From the NCBI RefSeq assembly GCF_000687835.1, contig NZ_JHYB01000002.1, positions 248,001 to 312,000 on the forward strand: a stretch of 64,000 nt of DNA, given 5' to 3'. The notes below the pieces were generated by a model that saw only the letters and a program-made list of their open reading frames with translations, ran no database searches and was not told the origin of the DNA. Positions 17,744 through 27,700 of the stretch are shown here, in pieces. The stretch comes from Haploplasma modicum ATCC 29102 (GTDB taxonomy: Bacteria; Bacillota_I; Bacilli_A; Acholeplasmatales; Acholeplasmataceae). Both the position numbers and the translations under genes were made by a program. The stretch's first letter is position 1. Every line of letters begins with the position of its first letter.

Positions 17744-18518
17744 CTACTTTCTTTTTAATAGCAACAACAATTGGTGTTCCTATAAGGGTTGCTATTACAA
17801 CTTCTAAAATACCATTTGTTAGCGCAATTAACATTATTAAGTTAATAACCGTTTGATTTTCACCGAGCATTAACTCAAATGCACTTGGTTTAAAGATTAA
17901 TAACGAGCTAAGTACTAATATTGTATGGATAAAGGTTGAAATAATGAATACTGATGGAATATAAGCATTTTTGCCACTTTTAAAAATAATATAATAAATA
18001 TAAAATACAATCATTGCTAAAATTAAAACAATAATTCCAATATTGATTATTAATCTATAATTCATGTAGTTATCTGCTAAAATATTTCTTAAAAATTCAT
18101 TAATTCCAAAAAATATCCCAAATCCAGTTACTAATGATACGATAACGGTTAGTATTATTTTACCTGGTTTTATAATATTTATTTTCTTAAAAAACTTAAT
18201 TAAATAAAATGTTATAATAGCTAATAAAATTCTTGGGAGCACTGAGACAAGAGGATTTTTAAATGCCTCATCAACAGGTGTTGCTGCCCTCATAAATGCA
18301 ACCATTAAGGATCCTAAACCAAAAAATACCCCTAAATAAATACTTCCACTAAGTGATAGTAAAAATATTCCTACTAAAACTGGAATATGTATAATCGTTA
18401 TACTAACCCCAGGAACAATCGTGATGTACCCAATATTTGGTACGAGTGACAAAAATAGTATTATTGCGCCAAAAATTGCAGTTAGCACCATACTAAATGT
18501 TTTGTTTTTTAAATTCAT
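17718..18518 (-). CDS. ECF-type vitamin transporter S component, probably for pantothenate
   Basis: 266 aa with ATG at 18516-18518, chosen because AAGGAG lies just upstream; an upstream ATG adds 11 residues without a good site. Six to seven hydrophobic helices. The N-terminal pattern SLVPNIGYITIVPGVSITIIHIPVLVG is characteristic of ECF substrate-binding (S) components of the PanT/FolT type. It overlaps coaX, so pantothenate uptake coupled to its phosphorylation is the best guess (inference from context). The shared EcfA/EcfT energising module is not in this window. A TATAAT lies about 40 bp upstream (minus strand). Confidence 0.75.
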   Translation of the reverse strand: MNLKNKTFSMVLTAIFGAIILFLSLVPNIGYITIVPGVSITIIHIPVLVGIFLLSLSGSIYLGVFFGLGSLMVAFMRAATPVDEAFKNPLVSVLPRILLAIITFYLIKFFKKINIIKPGKIILTVIVSLVTGFGIFFGINEFLRNILADNYMNYRLIINIGIIVLILAMIVFYIYYIIFKSGKNAYIPSVFIISTFIHTILVLSSLLIFKPSAFELMLGENQTVINLIMLIALTNGILEVVIATLIGTPIVVAIKKKVDDNDDTTI

Positions 18519-18567
18519 TATTTTCTCCTTTTTAGGCCTAGAAGGTCCCATAAGTATATATTATAAT

Positions 18568-19404
18568 TTATTCTATGAAATTTCCGTAGACATTGTTTGC
18601 AGGATCTGCATACATTCTTCTACCGGTATTTAGTTTATCAATTAACTTAATATCTTCTTCTTTTAAAATAATCTTTGAAGCATTAAAGTTTTCTTCTAAT
18701 CTTTCTTTATTAACACTTTTTGGGATCATTATTACATTTTTTGCTAATCCCCAAGCAATTGCAATTTGTGCAATTGAAGCTTTATATTTTTTAGCAATTT
18801 TATCTAAAACACTAAAATATGGTTCATTAAATAAATTTCCTCTCATTAATGGTCCATATCCCATTAATTGGATACCATGATCATTTAAGTAATTAATTAA
18901 ATTTACCTGGCTTAGACCTGGATGCATTTCAACTTGATTGACATGAGGTTTAATTTTTACGTGTGGAATTAGTTGTTCCATTTGATATCTAGTGAAATTA
19001 GATAAACCAATTGCTTTTACTAATCCTTTTTCATAAAATTCTTCAAAAACTTCCCATGTTTGAATATTAATTTTATCATCATGATTTGGCCAGTGAATTA
19101 AAAGTAGGTCAATGTAATCTACTTTTAAATCTGCAAAACTTTTATAAATTAATTCTCTTGTTTTAGCTTTTGAATGATGTCTGTTTAGTTTTGTAGTAAT
19201 AAAGAATTCACTTCTTTTTAACCCACTAGCTAATAGGGCATCACCAATTGCATGTTCATTAAGGTACATTTGAGCGGTATCAAAATGTCTATAACCAATT
19301 TCTATTGCTTCCAATATAACCCTTTTAGTTTCTGCGTCATCATTCATTAAAAAGGTTCCTAATCCTAAATTTGGTAATTCATAGTTATTACTTAACTTAA
19401 TCAA
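18568..19404 (-). CDS. Aldo/keto reductase
   Basis: 278 aa TIM-barrel oxidoreductase of the AKR5-like group. The catalytic tetrad is in place: Asp in FDTAQMYLNE, Tyr in the same motif, Lys in FITTKLNRHH and His in LLLIHWPN. The NADPH-binding IPKSVNKERLEEN motif is near the C-terminus. Substrate is unknown; such enzymes reduce small aldehydes and ketones, often methylglyoxal. It overlaps the upstream M42 peptidase gene by eight bases, suggesting co-transcription. Confidence 0.9.
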   Translation of the reverse strand: MIKLSNNYELPNLGLGTFLMNDDAETKRVILEAIEIGYRHFDTAQMYLNEHAIGDALLASGLKRSEFFITTKLNRHHSKAKTRELIYKSFADLKVDYIDLLLIHWPNHDDKINIQTWEVFEEFYEKGLVKAIGLSNFTRYQMEQLIPHVKIKPHVNQVEMHPGLSQVNLINYLNDHGIQLMGYGPLMRGNLFNEPYFSVLDKIAKKYKASIAQIAIAWGLAKNVIMIPKSVNKERLEENFNASKIILKEEDIKLIDKLNTGRRMYADPANNVYGNFIE

Positions 19405-20455
19405 TATATCCCTCCTTTATTTTATTTAATTCAGATTCATTAATATTTTCTACAATATTAAATAACATCTTTCTTGCTTCTATAATATCATTAAAATCTG
19501 CAATTGCAGCACTAGAATGTATGTATCTAGCAGGTAGGCCGATTGTTGTTGCTAAAATTCCCCCATTTTCATCGAGTGCAGCTGCAGCATCAGTGCCTCC
19601 CAGTGAGATAAATGGTTGGTATTTTAAGTTGTTCTTAGTTGCAACACTCTTAAAATAGTTAATTAAACCTTGCATCATCACATTTCTTGGATCAAAAATT
19701 CTCATTAAGAAACCTTCACCAAGTCCAGCCATTTCAATTTTTTCTAAATCATTTACAGGTGATGCATCAAGAGCAATAAACATATCTGGTCTAAATTTCT
19801 TAACTGATGTTTTAGCACCTCTTAGCCCTACTTCTTCTTGAACGGTTGCACCAATATATAAATTAACATCAACATCAATGTTATTGAAATGTTTGATTGC
19901 CTCAAGAGCAAGTCCACAACCAAATCTGTTATCGATTGCTTTTGAAATAAAGCGATCCTTATTTGCGGTATAAGCAAAGTTACTTGGGAATACAACCATT
20001 TGACCAGGTTTAACACCAAATTCTTTTGCTTGTTCTAAACTTGTTGCTCCAATATCTAGTAAAAAATCTTTAATCTCAACCTTGTTTGCTTCTTTAATAT
20101 GAGGGGGAAGTGAACCTATTACCCCTTTAATTACAGTCTCATCGTCTAAATGAAGGTCCATAACTTGAGAGATTAATACTTCAGGTTTAAATCCTCCAGT
20201 TGGCTGTAGTTTAATATGGCCATTTTTAGTAATGCTGCTTACCATGAAACCTACTTCATCCATATGTCCAGCAATCATAATAGTTTTAGCATTTTTATTT
20301 TTAGACTTTTTATAGGCAAAAATACTACCTAAGTTATCATATACTATTTCATAATTTGGATATTTTTCTATGAAATTCTTCATATATTTTCTTACATTAT
20401 TTTCATTACCACTTGTTGCTTTTAAATTTAGTAAATCTTCATATATTTTAAACAT
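19397..20455 (-). CDS. M42 family metallo-aminopeptidase
   Basis: 352 aa. Dinuclear zinc site motifs are visible: AGHMDEVGFMV, KAIDNRFGCGLALEAI, VQEEVGLRGA and ALDASPVNDLEK, plus a late GGTDAAA and the closing His in YIHSSAA. These are glutamyl-aminopeptidase/deblocking-aminopeptidase-like enzymes that trim peptides in the cytosol and are sometimes misannotated as endoglucanase. It overlaps trmB upstream and the reductase downstream by eight bases each. Together with the M24B enzyme nearby it points to peptide-based amino-acid supply. Confidence 0.9.
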   Translation of the reverse strand: MFKIYEDLLNLKATSGNENNVRKYMKNFIEKYPNYEIVYDNLGSIFAYKKSKNKNAKTIMIAGHMDEVGFMVSSITKNGHIKLQPTGGFKPEVLISQVMDLHLDDETVIKGVIGSLPPHIKEANKVEIKDFLLDIGATSLEQAKEFGVKPGQMVVFPSNFAYTANKDRFISKAIDNRFGCGLALEAIKHFNNIDVDVNLYIGATVQEEVGLRGAKTSVKKFRPDMFIALDASPVNDLEKIEMAGLGEGFLMRIFDPRNVMMQGLINYFKSVATKNNLKYQPFISLGGTDAAAALDENGGILATTIGLPARYIHSSAAIADFNDIIEARKMLFNIVENINESELNKIKEGYID

Positions 20456-21047
20456 TTTTTACTCTCGCTTTCAATTGATAAAGATTACCTTTTTCAATTC
20501 TTTTAATTTCATATTCTGTATAATACTTATCACTTTGATAATCAAAATCTATTTGGAAAATATCAAAGTATTTTGATATATAAGTAATTGAATCGTTGAA
20601 AAATGATTCATGATCAGTTCTAAATTGTATGACTCCATCTTTTTTAAGTAATTTTAAATATAATTCTAAAAAAGAATAATATGTTAATCTTCTTTTATGA
20701 TGCCTATCTTTAGGCCAAGGATCTGAAAAGTTTAGATAAATTAAATCTACCGAATTAGGCTCTAAGTATTCTAAAATATTTGAACTATCATCTAAAATTA
20801 CTGTTAGGTTTTTTATTTGATTTTCTTGCTTTTTTTGAGAAATTCGGTAACAAACATCCATATTTCTTTCAAGTGCAACATAATTTATATCTTTATTATC
20901 ATTTGCTAAACTAGAAATAAATTGTCCTTTACCACTACCAACTTCTAAGTGAATAATACCTTCTAGTTTAAGTTTTAAAGGTGAAGTGATTGCCTCTAGT
21001 TCTTGCATTTTAGTTTTATCTAAACCTTTAATTTTCTTTTGACGCAT
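20448..21047 (-). CDS. trmB: tRNA (guanine-N7)-methyltransferase
   Basis: 199 aa. SAM-binding motif HLEVGSGKGQFI and the TrmB signature NFSDPWPKDRHHKRRL are clear. It makes m7G46 in the variable loop of tRNAs. Length is a little under the usual 210-230, mainly from a short N-terminus (MRQKKIKGLD). One-base overlap with the upstream EIIB-like gene and eight with the M42 peptidase gene. Confidence 0.94.
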   Translation of the reverse strand: MRQKKIKGLDKTKMQELEAITSPLKLKLEGIIHLEVGSGKGQFISSLANDNKDINYVALERNMDVCYRISQKKQENQIKNLTVILDDSSNILEYLEPNSVDLIYLNFSDPWPKDRHHKRRLTYYSFLELYLKLLKKDGVIQFRTDHESFFNDSITYISKYFDIFQIDFDYQSDKYYTEYEIKRIEKGNLYQLKARVKNV

Positions 21048-21391
21048 TAAAATTCACCTCTAAGATACTCAAATAATTTATCACTGTTTTCTCGATATAG
21101 AATTGTTAATTCATTACCCTTAAATGATGCTGTAATTTTAAGGTCCTGTAAAACTTTAACATCTACTATCTTTTTATCATTGAGGGTAATTTTGATACGG
21201 TCTTGTGTTTTTTCGACTTTTAAAATATTTTCAAGATTTATTGCGTTTGCAATTTCTTCAAATTCTTTTTTATTTATTTCACTTTTTTTAAGATTTTTAG
21301 TTTTATTACGTCTAATTACAAATACTAAAAATGATATTAGTATTACTGCAACAATTAAGACTAGACTATAAAATATCACTATTCTTTCCAT
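21047..21391 (-). CDS. Membrane-anchored protein with degenerate PTS EIIB-like domain
   Basis: 114 aa. One transmembrane helix (about 5-26, IVIFYSLVLIVAVILISFLVFVI starts here), a basic linker, then about 70 residues whose pattern (EIANAINLENILKVEK, RIKITLND, VLQDLKI, ELTILY, KLFEYL) follows the glucose-family PTS EIIB fold. The position that carries the phospho-cysteine in EIIB (C-A-T-R) is here T-Q-D-R, so phosphotransfer is unlikely. The EIIB relation is my alignment by eye, not a search. It may be a sensory or scaffolding leftover. It sits between queA (two bases away) and trmB. Confidence 0.55.
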   Translation of the reverse strand: MERIVIFYSLVLIVAVILISFLVFVIRRNKTKNLKKSEINKKEFEEIANAINLENILKVEKTQDRIKITLNDKKIVDVKVLQDLKITASFKGNELTILYRENSDKLFEYLRGEF

Positions 21392-21393
21392 AA

Positions 21394-22431
21394 TTATTTA
21401 AAATCCTCCTTTAATTTAATGTACATTGCATCACCAAATGAGAAAAATCTATATTTATTATTAATTGCTTCTTGATAAGCATTAATAATATATTCTTTTT
21501 TTGAAAATGCACTAACTAACATAATTAAACTACTTTTTGGTAAATGAAAATTGGTAATTAATTCATTTACTACTTTAAACTTATATCCTGGATAAATAAA
21601 GATATTGGTATCAAAAATTCCAGGAGTAAACTTTCCATCATTGAAATTACTTTCTAAAGTTCTGATTGATGTAGTTCCTACAGCAATTATCTTTTTATTG
21701 TTATTTACTGCTTCATTTAATTTGTTTGCTGCATCTAAAGTAATATGGTATGTTTCACTGTGCATATGGTGTTCTTCAACATTAGTAGTACTTACTGGTC
21801 TAAATGTTCCAAGTCCCACGTGTAAGGTAATTGGAATAATTAGTACCCCATTATTTGTTAATATTTCTAATATTTCTTTTGTAAAATGAAGACCAGCAGT
21901 TGGTGCAGCTGCACTACCAATCTCTTTTGCATAAACAGTTTGATAACGATCTTTATCAGACAAGCGTTCTTTAATATATGGTGGAAGTGGCATTGTTCCA
22001 AGTCGCTCTAGTATTTCGATTAAAATACCCTCATAGACCAGTTCAAATATTCTAATTCCTTCTTCTTTTTCTTCTAAACAAATAGCTTTTAGATCTTCGC
22101 TAAATATTACTATATCGCCAACCTTAATTTTTCTTGCTGGTTTGGTTAAAGTTTCCCAAACATCTTTTTTTAGTTCTTTTAGTAATAGTAACTCAATTTT
22201 TGCATTAGTTTTAAACTTAGCACCAATAATTCTTGCTGGTAATACTTTAGTTTCATTTAAAACTAAAACATCACCTTTTTTTAAATATTTTGTTATATCA
22301 TAAAAATGTTTGTGTGTTATTTTACCTGTTTCTTTTTCCATAACCAACATCTTTGAATAATCCCTTTTTTCAAGTGGACTTTGTGCTATTAATGATTCAG
22401 GTAAATCAAAATCAAAATCTTCTACTTTCAT
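21394..22431 (-). CDS. queA: S-adenosylmethionine:tRNA ribosyltransferase-isomerase
   Basis: 345 aa, normal length. Family signature at the N-terminus ([25 protein letters not shown]), [29 protein letters not shown] and [16 protein letters not shown]. It transfers the ribosyl of SAM to 7-aminomethyl-deazaguanine in tRNA, giving epoxyqueuosine. It follows ruvB with a one-base overlap, a gene order (ruvA-ruvB-queA) common in Firmicutes. Other queuosine genes are not in the window. Confidence 0.96.
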   Translation of the reverse strand: MKVEDFDFDLPESLIAQSPLEKRDYSKMLVMEKETGKITHKHFYDITKYLKKGDVLVLNETKVLPARIIGAKFKTNAKIELLLLKELKKDVWETLTKPARKIKVGDIVIFSEDLKAICLEEKEEGIRIFELVYEGILIEILERLGTMPLPPYIKERLSDKDRYQTVYAKEIGSAAAPTAGLHFTKEILEILTNNGVLIIPITLHVGLGTFRPVSTTNVEEHHMHSETYHITLDAANKLNEAVNNNKKIIAVGTTSIRTLESNFNDGKFTPGIFDTNIFIYPGYKFKVVNELITNFHLPKSSLIMLVSAFSKKEYIINAYQEAINNKYRFFSFGDAMYIKLKEDFK

Positions 22432-23438
22432 TAATCTAAAAACCCTTCATAGTATTTAACACCTAAAATATCATATGCCTTTTTCATAGCAACTCTTCCT
22501 CTAGCTGTTCTTTTAATATATCCTTCTTTAATTAAATATGGCTCATATACATCTTCAAGTGTTGAAACTTCTTCAGCAATTGAAGTTGCTAGCGATTCAA
22601 TTCCAACCGGACCACCATTAAATTTATTCACTAAACTATCTAAATAAAATAAGTCAGCCTGATCTAGTCCATCACTTGATATTCCAAGTTTATTTAAAGC
22701 AAGTTTTGTTATTTCATTTGTAATTATTCCGTCATTTAGGACGTCTGCAAAGTCTCTAACTCGTCTAAAAATACGGTTAACAATTCTTGGCGTGCCCCTA
22801 CTTCTTCTAGCAATTTCACTACTTGCATCTTTTGATATTTCACAATCATAAACTCTAGCAGTTCTTTCAACAATTTGAATAAGTTCATTTGTTGAATAAT
22901 AATTTAATCTAAAAACAACGCCAAATCTATCTCTAAGCGGTGCTGATAGGTCACCAAATCTCGTTGTAGCTCCAACTAGAGTAAATGGTGGTAGTTCAAT
23001 TCTAATTGATCTAGCTTCACTTTCGCTACCAATTAGAATGTCTAAGACATAATCTTCCATAGCACTATATAATACTTCCTCAACAAATCTAGGAATTCGG
23101 TGTATTTCATCAATAAACAAAACATCACCAGCATTTAACTGACTAAGAATTTGTGCTAAATCACCAGTTTTTTCAATAGCTGGACCGCTAATAACCTTAA
23201 TTTTTGTTCCAAGTTCGTTTGCAACAATTTGGGCAAGAGTCGTTTTACCAAGACCAGGAGGACCATAAAATAAAATATGGTCTAATGATTCATCGCGTTT
23301 AAGGGATGCTTTAATATAAATATCAAGCATTTCTCTTATTTCTTCTTGGCCAATAAATTCATTAATAATTTGTGGTCTTAAGCTTTGATCAAAATCTTCA
23401 TTTTGTAACTCTTGACTTAATAAATTATTTTTACTCAT
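22431..23438 (-). CDS. ruvB: Holliday junction branch migration ATPase RuvB
   Basis: 335 aa. Walker [12 protein letters not shown], Walker B LFIDEIHR, sensor [10 protein letters not shown], arginine finger region [13 protein letters not shown], and the C-terminal winged helix ([12 protein letters not shown]). It forms the hexameric motor that works with RuvA at Holliday junctions. Ten bases separate it from ruvA. RuvC is not in the window; many low-GC Gram-positives use RecU instead. Confidence 0.97.
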   Translation of the reverse strand: MSKNNLLSQELQNEDFDQSLRPQIINEFIGQEEIREMLDIYIKASLKRDESLDHILFYGPPGLGKTTLAQIVANELGTKIKVISGPAIEKTGDLAQILSQLNAGDVLFIDEIHRIPRFVEEVLYSAMEDYVLDILIGSESEARSIRIELPPFTLVGATTRFGDLSAPLRDRFGVVFRLNYYSTNELIQIVERTARVYDCEISKDASSEIARRSRGTPRIVNRIFRRVRDFADVLNDGIITNEITKLALNKLGISSDGLDQADLFYLDSLVNKFNGGPVGIESLATSIAEEVSTLEDVYEPYLIKEGYIKRTARGRVAMKKAYDILGVKYYEGFLD

Positions 23439-23447
23439 TTAATCATC

Positions 23448-24002
23448 TCATTTCAGTATGTTTTTTAATGCTTGTTTAATTATTTCTTCTACTTTTAAAG
23501 TTTGATCCATATTTTTAAGTACTCTCTTAATATCTGCCTTTTTATAACCAAGCGCAAGCAATGCTTCTTCCGCATCTCTTAAATTATTAGTTAAGTTATA
23601 ATCTTCTTCAATAACTAACTTACCCTTTAAATCTAAAATAATTTGTTGAGCAGTCTTATTACCGATACCAGGGAATTTTGTTAAAAGCTTAACATCTCCT
23701 GTTTCAATTGCAGTAATGACTTCACCAATATTATCTGTTGCCATGATACTTAAGGCAGTTTTAGGACCAACTCCATTTACTGATATTAGTCTAATGAATA
23801 ACTCTTTTGCTTCTTCAGTCATAAAACCATATAAATTAAAAATATCTTCTCTAACATAATGATATGTATAAACGGTTACAATATCATTTACATGATATTT
23901 AAATGGATTAGCAACAATTATTTGATAACCGATTCCATTGTTGTCAATTACTACATATGCAGGATTAACTTTTAACACTTTACCTGTTATTTGAAAATAC
24001 AT
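23448..24002 (-). CDS. ruvA: Holliday junction DNA helicase subunit RuvA
   Basis: 184 aa, slightly short. OB domain (MYFQITGKVLKVNPAYVVIDNNGIGYQI), two helix-hairpin-helix motifs (ISVNGVGPKTAL and TKFPGIGNKTAQQIILDLKGK) and a C-terminal RuvB-contact domain (ALLALGYKKADIKRVL). It binds the four-way junction and loads RuvB. A likely promoter lies just upstream (minus strand TTCAAT, 17 bp, TATAAT with TG extension). Confidence 0.96.
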   Translation of the reverse strand: MYFQITGKVLKVNPAYVVIDNNGIGYQIIVANPFKYHVNDIVTVYTYHYVREDIFNLYGFMTEEAKELFIRLISVNGVGPKTALSIMATDNIGEVITAIETGDVKLLTKFPGIGNKTAQQIILDLKGKLVIEEDYNLTNNLRDAEEALLALGYKKADIKRVLKNMDQTLKVEEIIKQALKNILK

Positions 24003-24083
24003 ATTATCAGTCCTTTTCTAAATTAATAAGTCCTAAATATTATACCATATTTAAGACTCAAATTGAATTTTCTTTATTAAGTT

Positions 24084-24645
24084 TTATGCTGTTATAACTG
24101 AACCGTCATACTTGTCATTAATAAATTTTTTAATTTTAGTAGATTGTAATACTTCAAGTAAAGCTTTTATCTTAGGTAAATATTATCTGCTTTTTTAGCT
24201 ACTAATATATTTACATAAGGATTATTATTAGTTGATTCTTTTTCGATTGCTTTTTTTAAATAAATTACCAGTAATTGCATAATTACCATTAATAAAAAAT
24301 AGTGCTCCTTGCTTATTTTTCTTCGTTGTTACTAGTAAGTTTGCATCAATTATTTCAAACTTAAAATCTTTAACCTTTGATTTTATCGCAAGTTCCGGTT
24401 TTGAATAGTTATTTAGTTGATCAAAATCATCAAAAACTCTTCTAAGCTTAAATTACTTAAAAATAAAACAATACGTCCATGTTGGAAAAAGTTTTCATCT
24501 GTCTTACCTTTTTCAACTTCTGGATTACCTTTTGAATAATCATTATTACTTGAATTTTTAGCTTATAACCTAGCTCTTTTTTTAATAATATTTTTATCAT
24601 TAGAAAAATTAACAATTTTTAATATAGTATCACCATTACATTTAA
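24084..24645 (-). pseudogene. Decayed MetQ/NlpA-type methionine-binding lipoprotein gene
   Basis: No intact frame, but on the minus strand three frames together spell a MetQ-like protein: a part with VEKGKTDENFFQH (compare DANFFQH of MetQ), then FEIIDANLLV and FINGNYAITG, then NNNPYVNILVAKKAD, LEVLQSTKIKKFIND and finally KYDGSVITA with a stop at 24084-24086. Frame changes occur near 24176-24182 and 24256-24262, an internal stop is in the upstream part, and the middle is partly deleted. No signal peptide or start can be placed. It is the substrate-binding part of a methionine ABC transporter, lost here; no metN or metI remnant is visible. Confidence 0.75.
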
Positions 24646-24690
24646 TGTCAAATTTTATTGTATTTATTAAGGGATTTTTCTTAAATGTCT

Positions 24691-24721
24691 TTTACATTTA
24701 GTATAATTATTATGATATAAT
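24691..24721 (+). promoter_or_regulatory. Promoter of the giant coiled-coil gene
   Basis: TATAAT at 24716-24721 with TTTACA at 24691-24696 (19-bp spacer, rather long). The start codon follows 17 bp later with an AAGGATG ribosome site. Confidence 0.45.
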
Positions 24722-24737
24722 AAAAGAAGGATGTGAT

Positions 24738-27700
24738 ATGATGAAAATTGATTTTGATAATATTTTACTTAACAAACTAAATGAAATTAATTTAAACGAA
24801 GATAATAAAATAGAAAAAGATATTAAAGACCAGATTTCAAGTCTTTTTTCACATGTTAGTATCAATGAAGATTTTTTCAAAAGTCAAATTGAAGTCTTTA
24901 ACAGCGAAGTATTAAAAAACAACATTACACTTCATCGTGAGTTTTCATCAGTTAGTGAAAATTTAACAAAATCAATTAATATTGCAGTTGCAAAGAATAG
25001 TGAAGAGATAAAAAAACATAATGAGATTGCTGAAGCTAATATTTCTAAATTAAAAGCTGAATATAAATTAAAACAGGATGAAATTAATGAAAAGATTTTA
25101 CTTGAAGAAGATAAACTAAATATACACCTAATTGATGTTAGAAAGATTTATCAAGATGAAATCATACAAATAAATAAAGAAATTGAAATAGTAAGAGAAA
25201 ATACAAGTTTAGCAAAACAAAAAATAGAATTTAAATTTTCAGATAAAATAAAAAAGATTGAAGAAAATTTTGAAAATTTTAAAACTGCTAAAAATCAGTC
25301 ATTAGTTGAATTAAGAAATCAATATAATTCAAAAATTGAAGAATTCAAAATTTTACTAGATGAAAATAAAATTGAAAAAGATAATTCTTATTTGACTATT
25401 AAACAAACATTTAATCAAGCAAGTATTAAATTTAATAATTTTATCAATGAGCATAAAAAACATTTTGAAATTCAAAAACAAAAAATTGTAACTAAAAATA
25501 GAAATATTATTAGTGATTTAAATTTTGAGATTGAAGATTTAAATGAGTACTTTGAAAAAGCAAAAACTTTAATTATTAATGAACATCAAGAAAAAATTAA
25601 GGCTTTAAATATTGTTTTTGACGTACAAAAAAATGCTCATAATAAAGCAAACATTGAAATTATTAATAAATATAATAGTAAAATCTCTACTACTAATAGT
25701 GAATTAAGCATTAATAGAGATTCAATTAATAATCAAATAAAGTTATTAGAAAAAGAAAAAAGAGATGCCCTAAAAAAGGCTGCAGACATTTTTGAAGAAA
25801 ATAAGATCTATAAAGATTATAACCGAATGATCAAAAATTTAGACAATAAATTACTGCAGTTAGTAAGTGAACGTGATAAAAAAGTAATTCAAGAAGAACT
25901 TCAACTGCAAAAAGCTCTATATAACCATGATATAAAAAACATAAAACATTTAAATGAATGGCGTTATAACAAAAATTTATATGATAAAGAACGTGATTTA
26001 AATTATCAAATTTATAAGGCTAAATATAATAATGATTTTTCAGTTATCAAAGAAAAGGAATTGTTAGAAAGTAAACGAGTAGAAATCTTTAACCGTTTAG
26101 AAACTTTATTTCTTGAAAACAATCTTCTCCCAATTGAATTACAGCTAAAGCTTTCTTCTTCTATCCAAAACCGTGATATTAATTTACTAAACATTGACTC
26201 AGATAGTACTAAACTTGATTGTGAGTTAAATATTAAGTTACTTGAGATTTTATATAGTTTGGAAGAACTTTTCATTAAAGAAGAACTTGAAGTTGAACAA
26301 AATAAGAAAGACTTTGAAATAAAATTATTAAGACTTACAAATCAACTTGAATTGGAAAAGGAAAATGCAAAGCGTGATCACGAAATTAAAAATCTAGAGT
26401 TAAATATTAATCTGCAAGATTACCTACATGAAAATAAAAGTAAAAAATATCGTGACTACTTCTTCTTACAAAAAAGAATATATTTATCTCATATCGACCT
26501 TTTAAAAAATGAACTTGATTATAATATTTCAAACGAGAAAAGAAATGCTTTACTTGAAGAACAAAAAAGAAATAAAATATCTCTTGAAATAAAAACAAAA
26601 AATCAAAATATCTTAATTTCAAAAAAACTACAAAGAAATATAGCTTTACTGAAGATTGATTCAACCTATCATGAAAAAACTAATATTTTATTCTTAGATA
26701 ACCTATTAGATTTGATAGTTCGTCAAAGAACTCTCATTAAGGACCTTTTCTTACTAAATGACTCTGCAATTCATCCCGAGAAAATAAAGTCTTTAATTAA
26801 ACTAATTATTGAATTTAATGATATCTATATAAAGATGTATGACTCTTTAATAACTAAATATAAAACCATTAATGAGATTAACTATAACAACAAGGTAAAT
26901 GATATAACTGAACAAAAATATCGTATTAAACATGAATCAATATTAAATCTACATAATGAAAAGATTAGTATTTTAAAAAATACTAGAAATAATATTTCAA
27001 ATGAAATTAATCAATTATTAGAAAGATCTAAAGAAATTGAGATTGAATCTGTTCAAAAGTCAATGATCAATAGTGGTTTACAAAAAAATAAATCATCTGA
27101 TGAAGCTATTTTTTATAGTAAAACTACTTCTTCTTTAAAACTTGAAAGTAAAAATAATCGTATAATCATTAAAAAATTATACCAACAAAGAGCTTTAAAG
27201 GAAGAAGAAATCAAAAAGATTAATAAAAAATTAGTTAAACAAGAAAACACTTTAAAATTAAAAAGAAAAAGTGAAGAGGCTAAATATTATAGAAAATATA
27301 ATATTAATAGCACCAATTTTACTTCCTTATTAAATCAGTTTGATAAATATAATATCTTGCTTAATAAAAACTTATCGGAACTTTTAAAAGACTTATATCT
27401 TAATGATATTGCAATTAAAGGTTTCCAAAAAAGATTTAAAAATATTTTTATTAAAATGATTGATAACTCAATTTATAAATTCCAAAACATCTTGAAATTT
27501 TGGATTAGTTTTAACCTTAACAATGAAGTTGAATTATTAAAAAGTATGAACCAGTTTACTGATCAGTCAATGAGTTCATTAGAAAAATTAGAAAAGAAAT
27601 ATAACAGGTTTTTACTTGTCGATGGAAAAACATTAACAGAGCATAAAAAAATTCATTTACAAAATGAATTAAACTTAAAAAATAAGATTGCTTCAGATGA

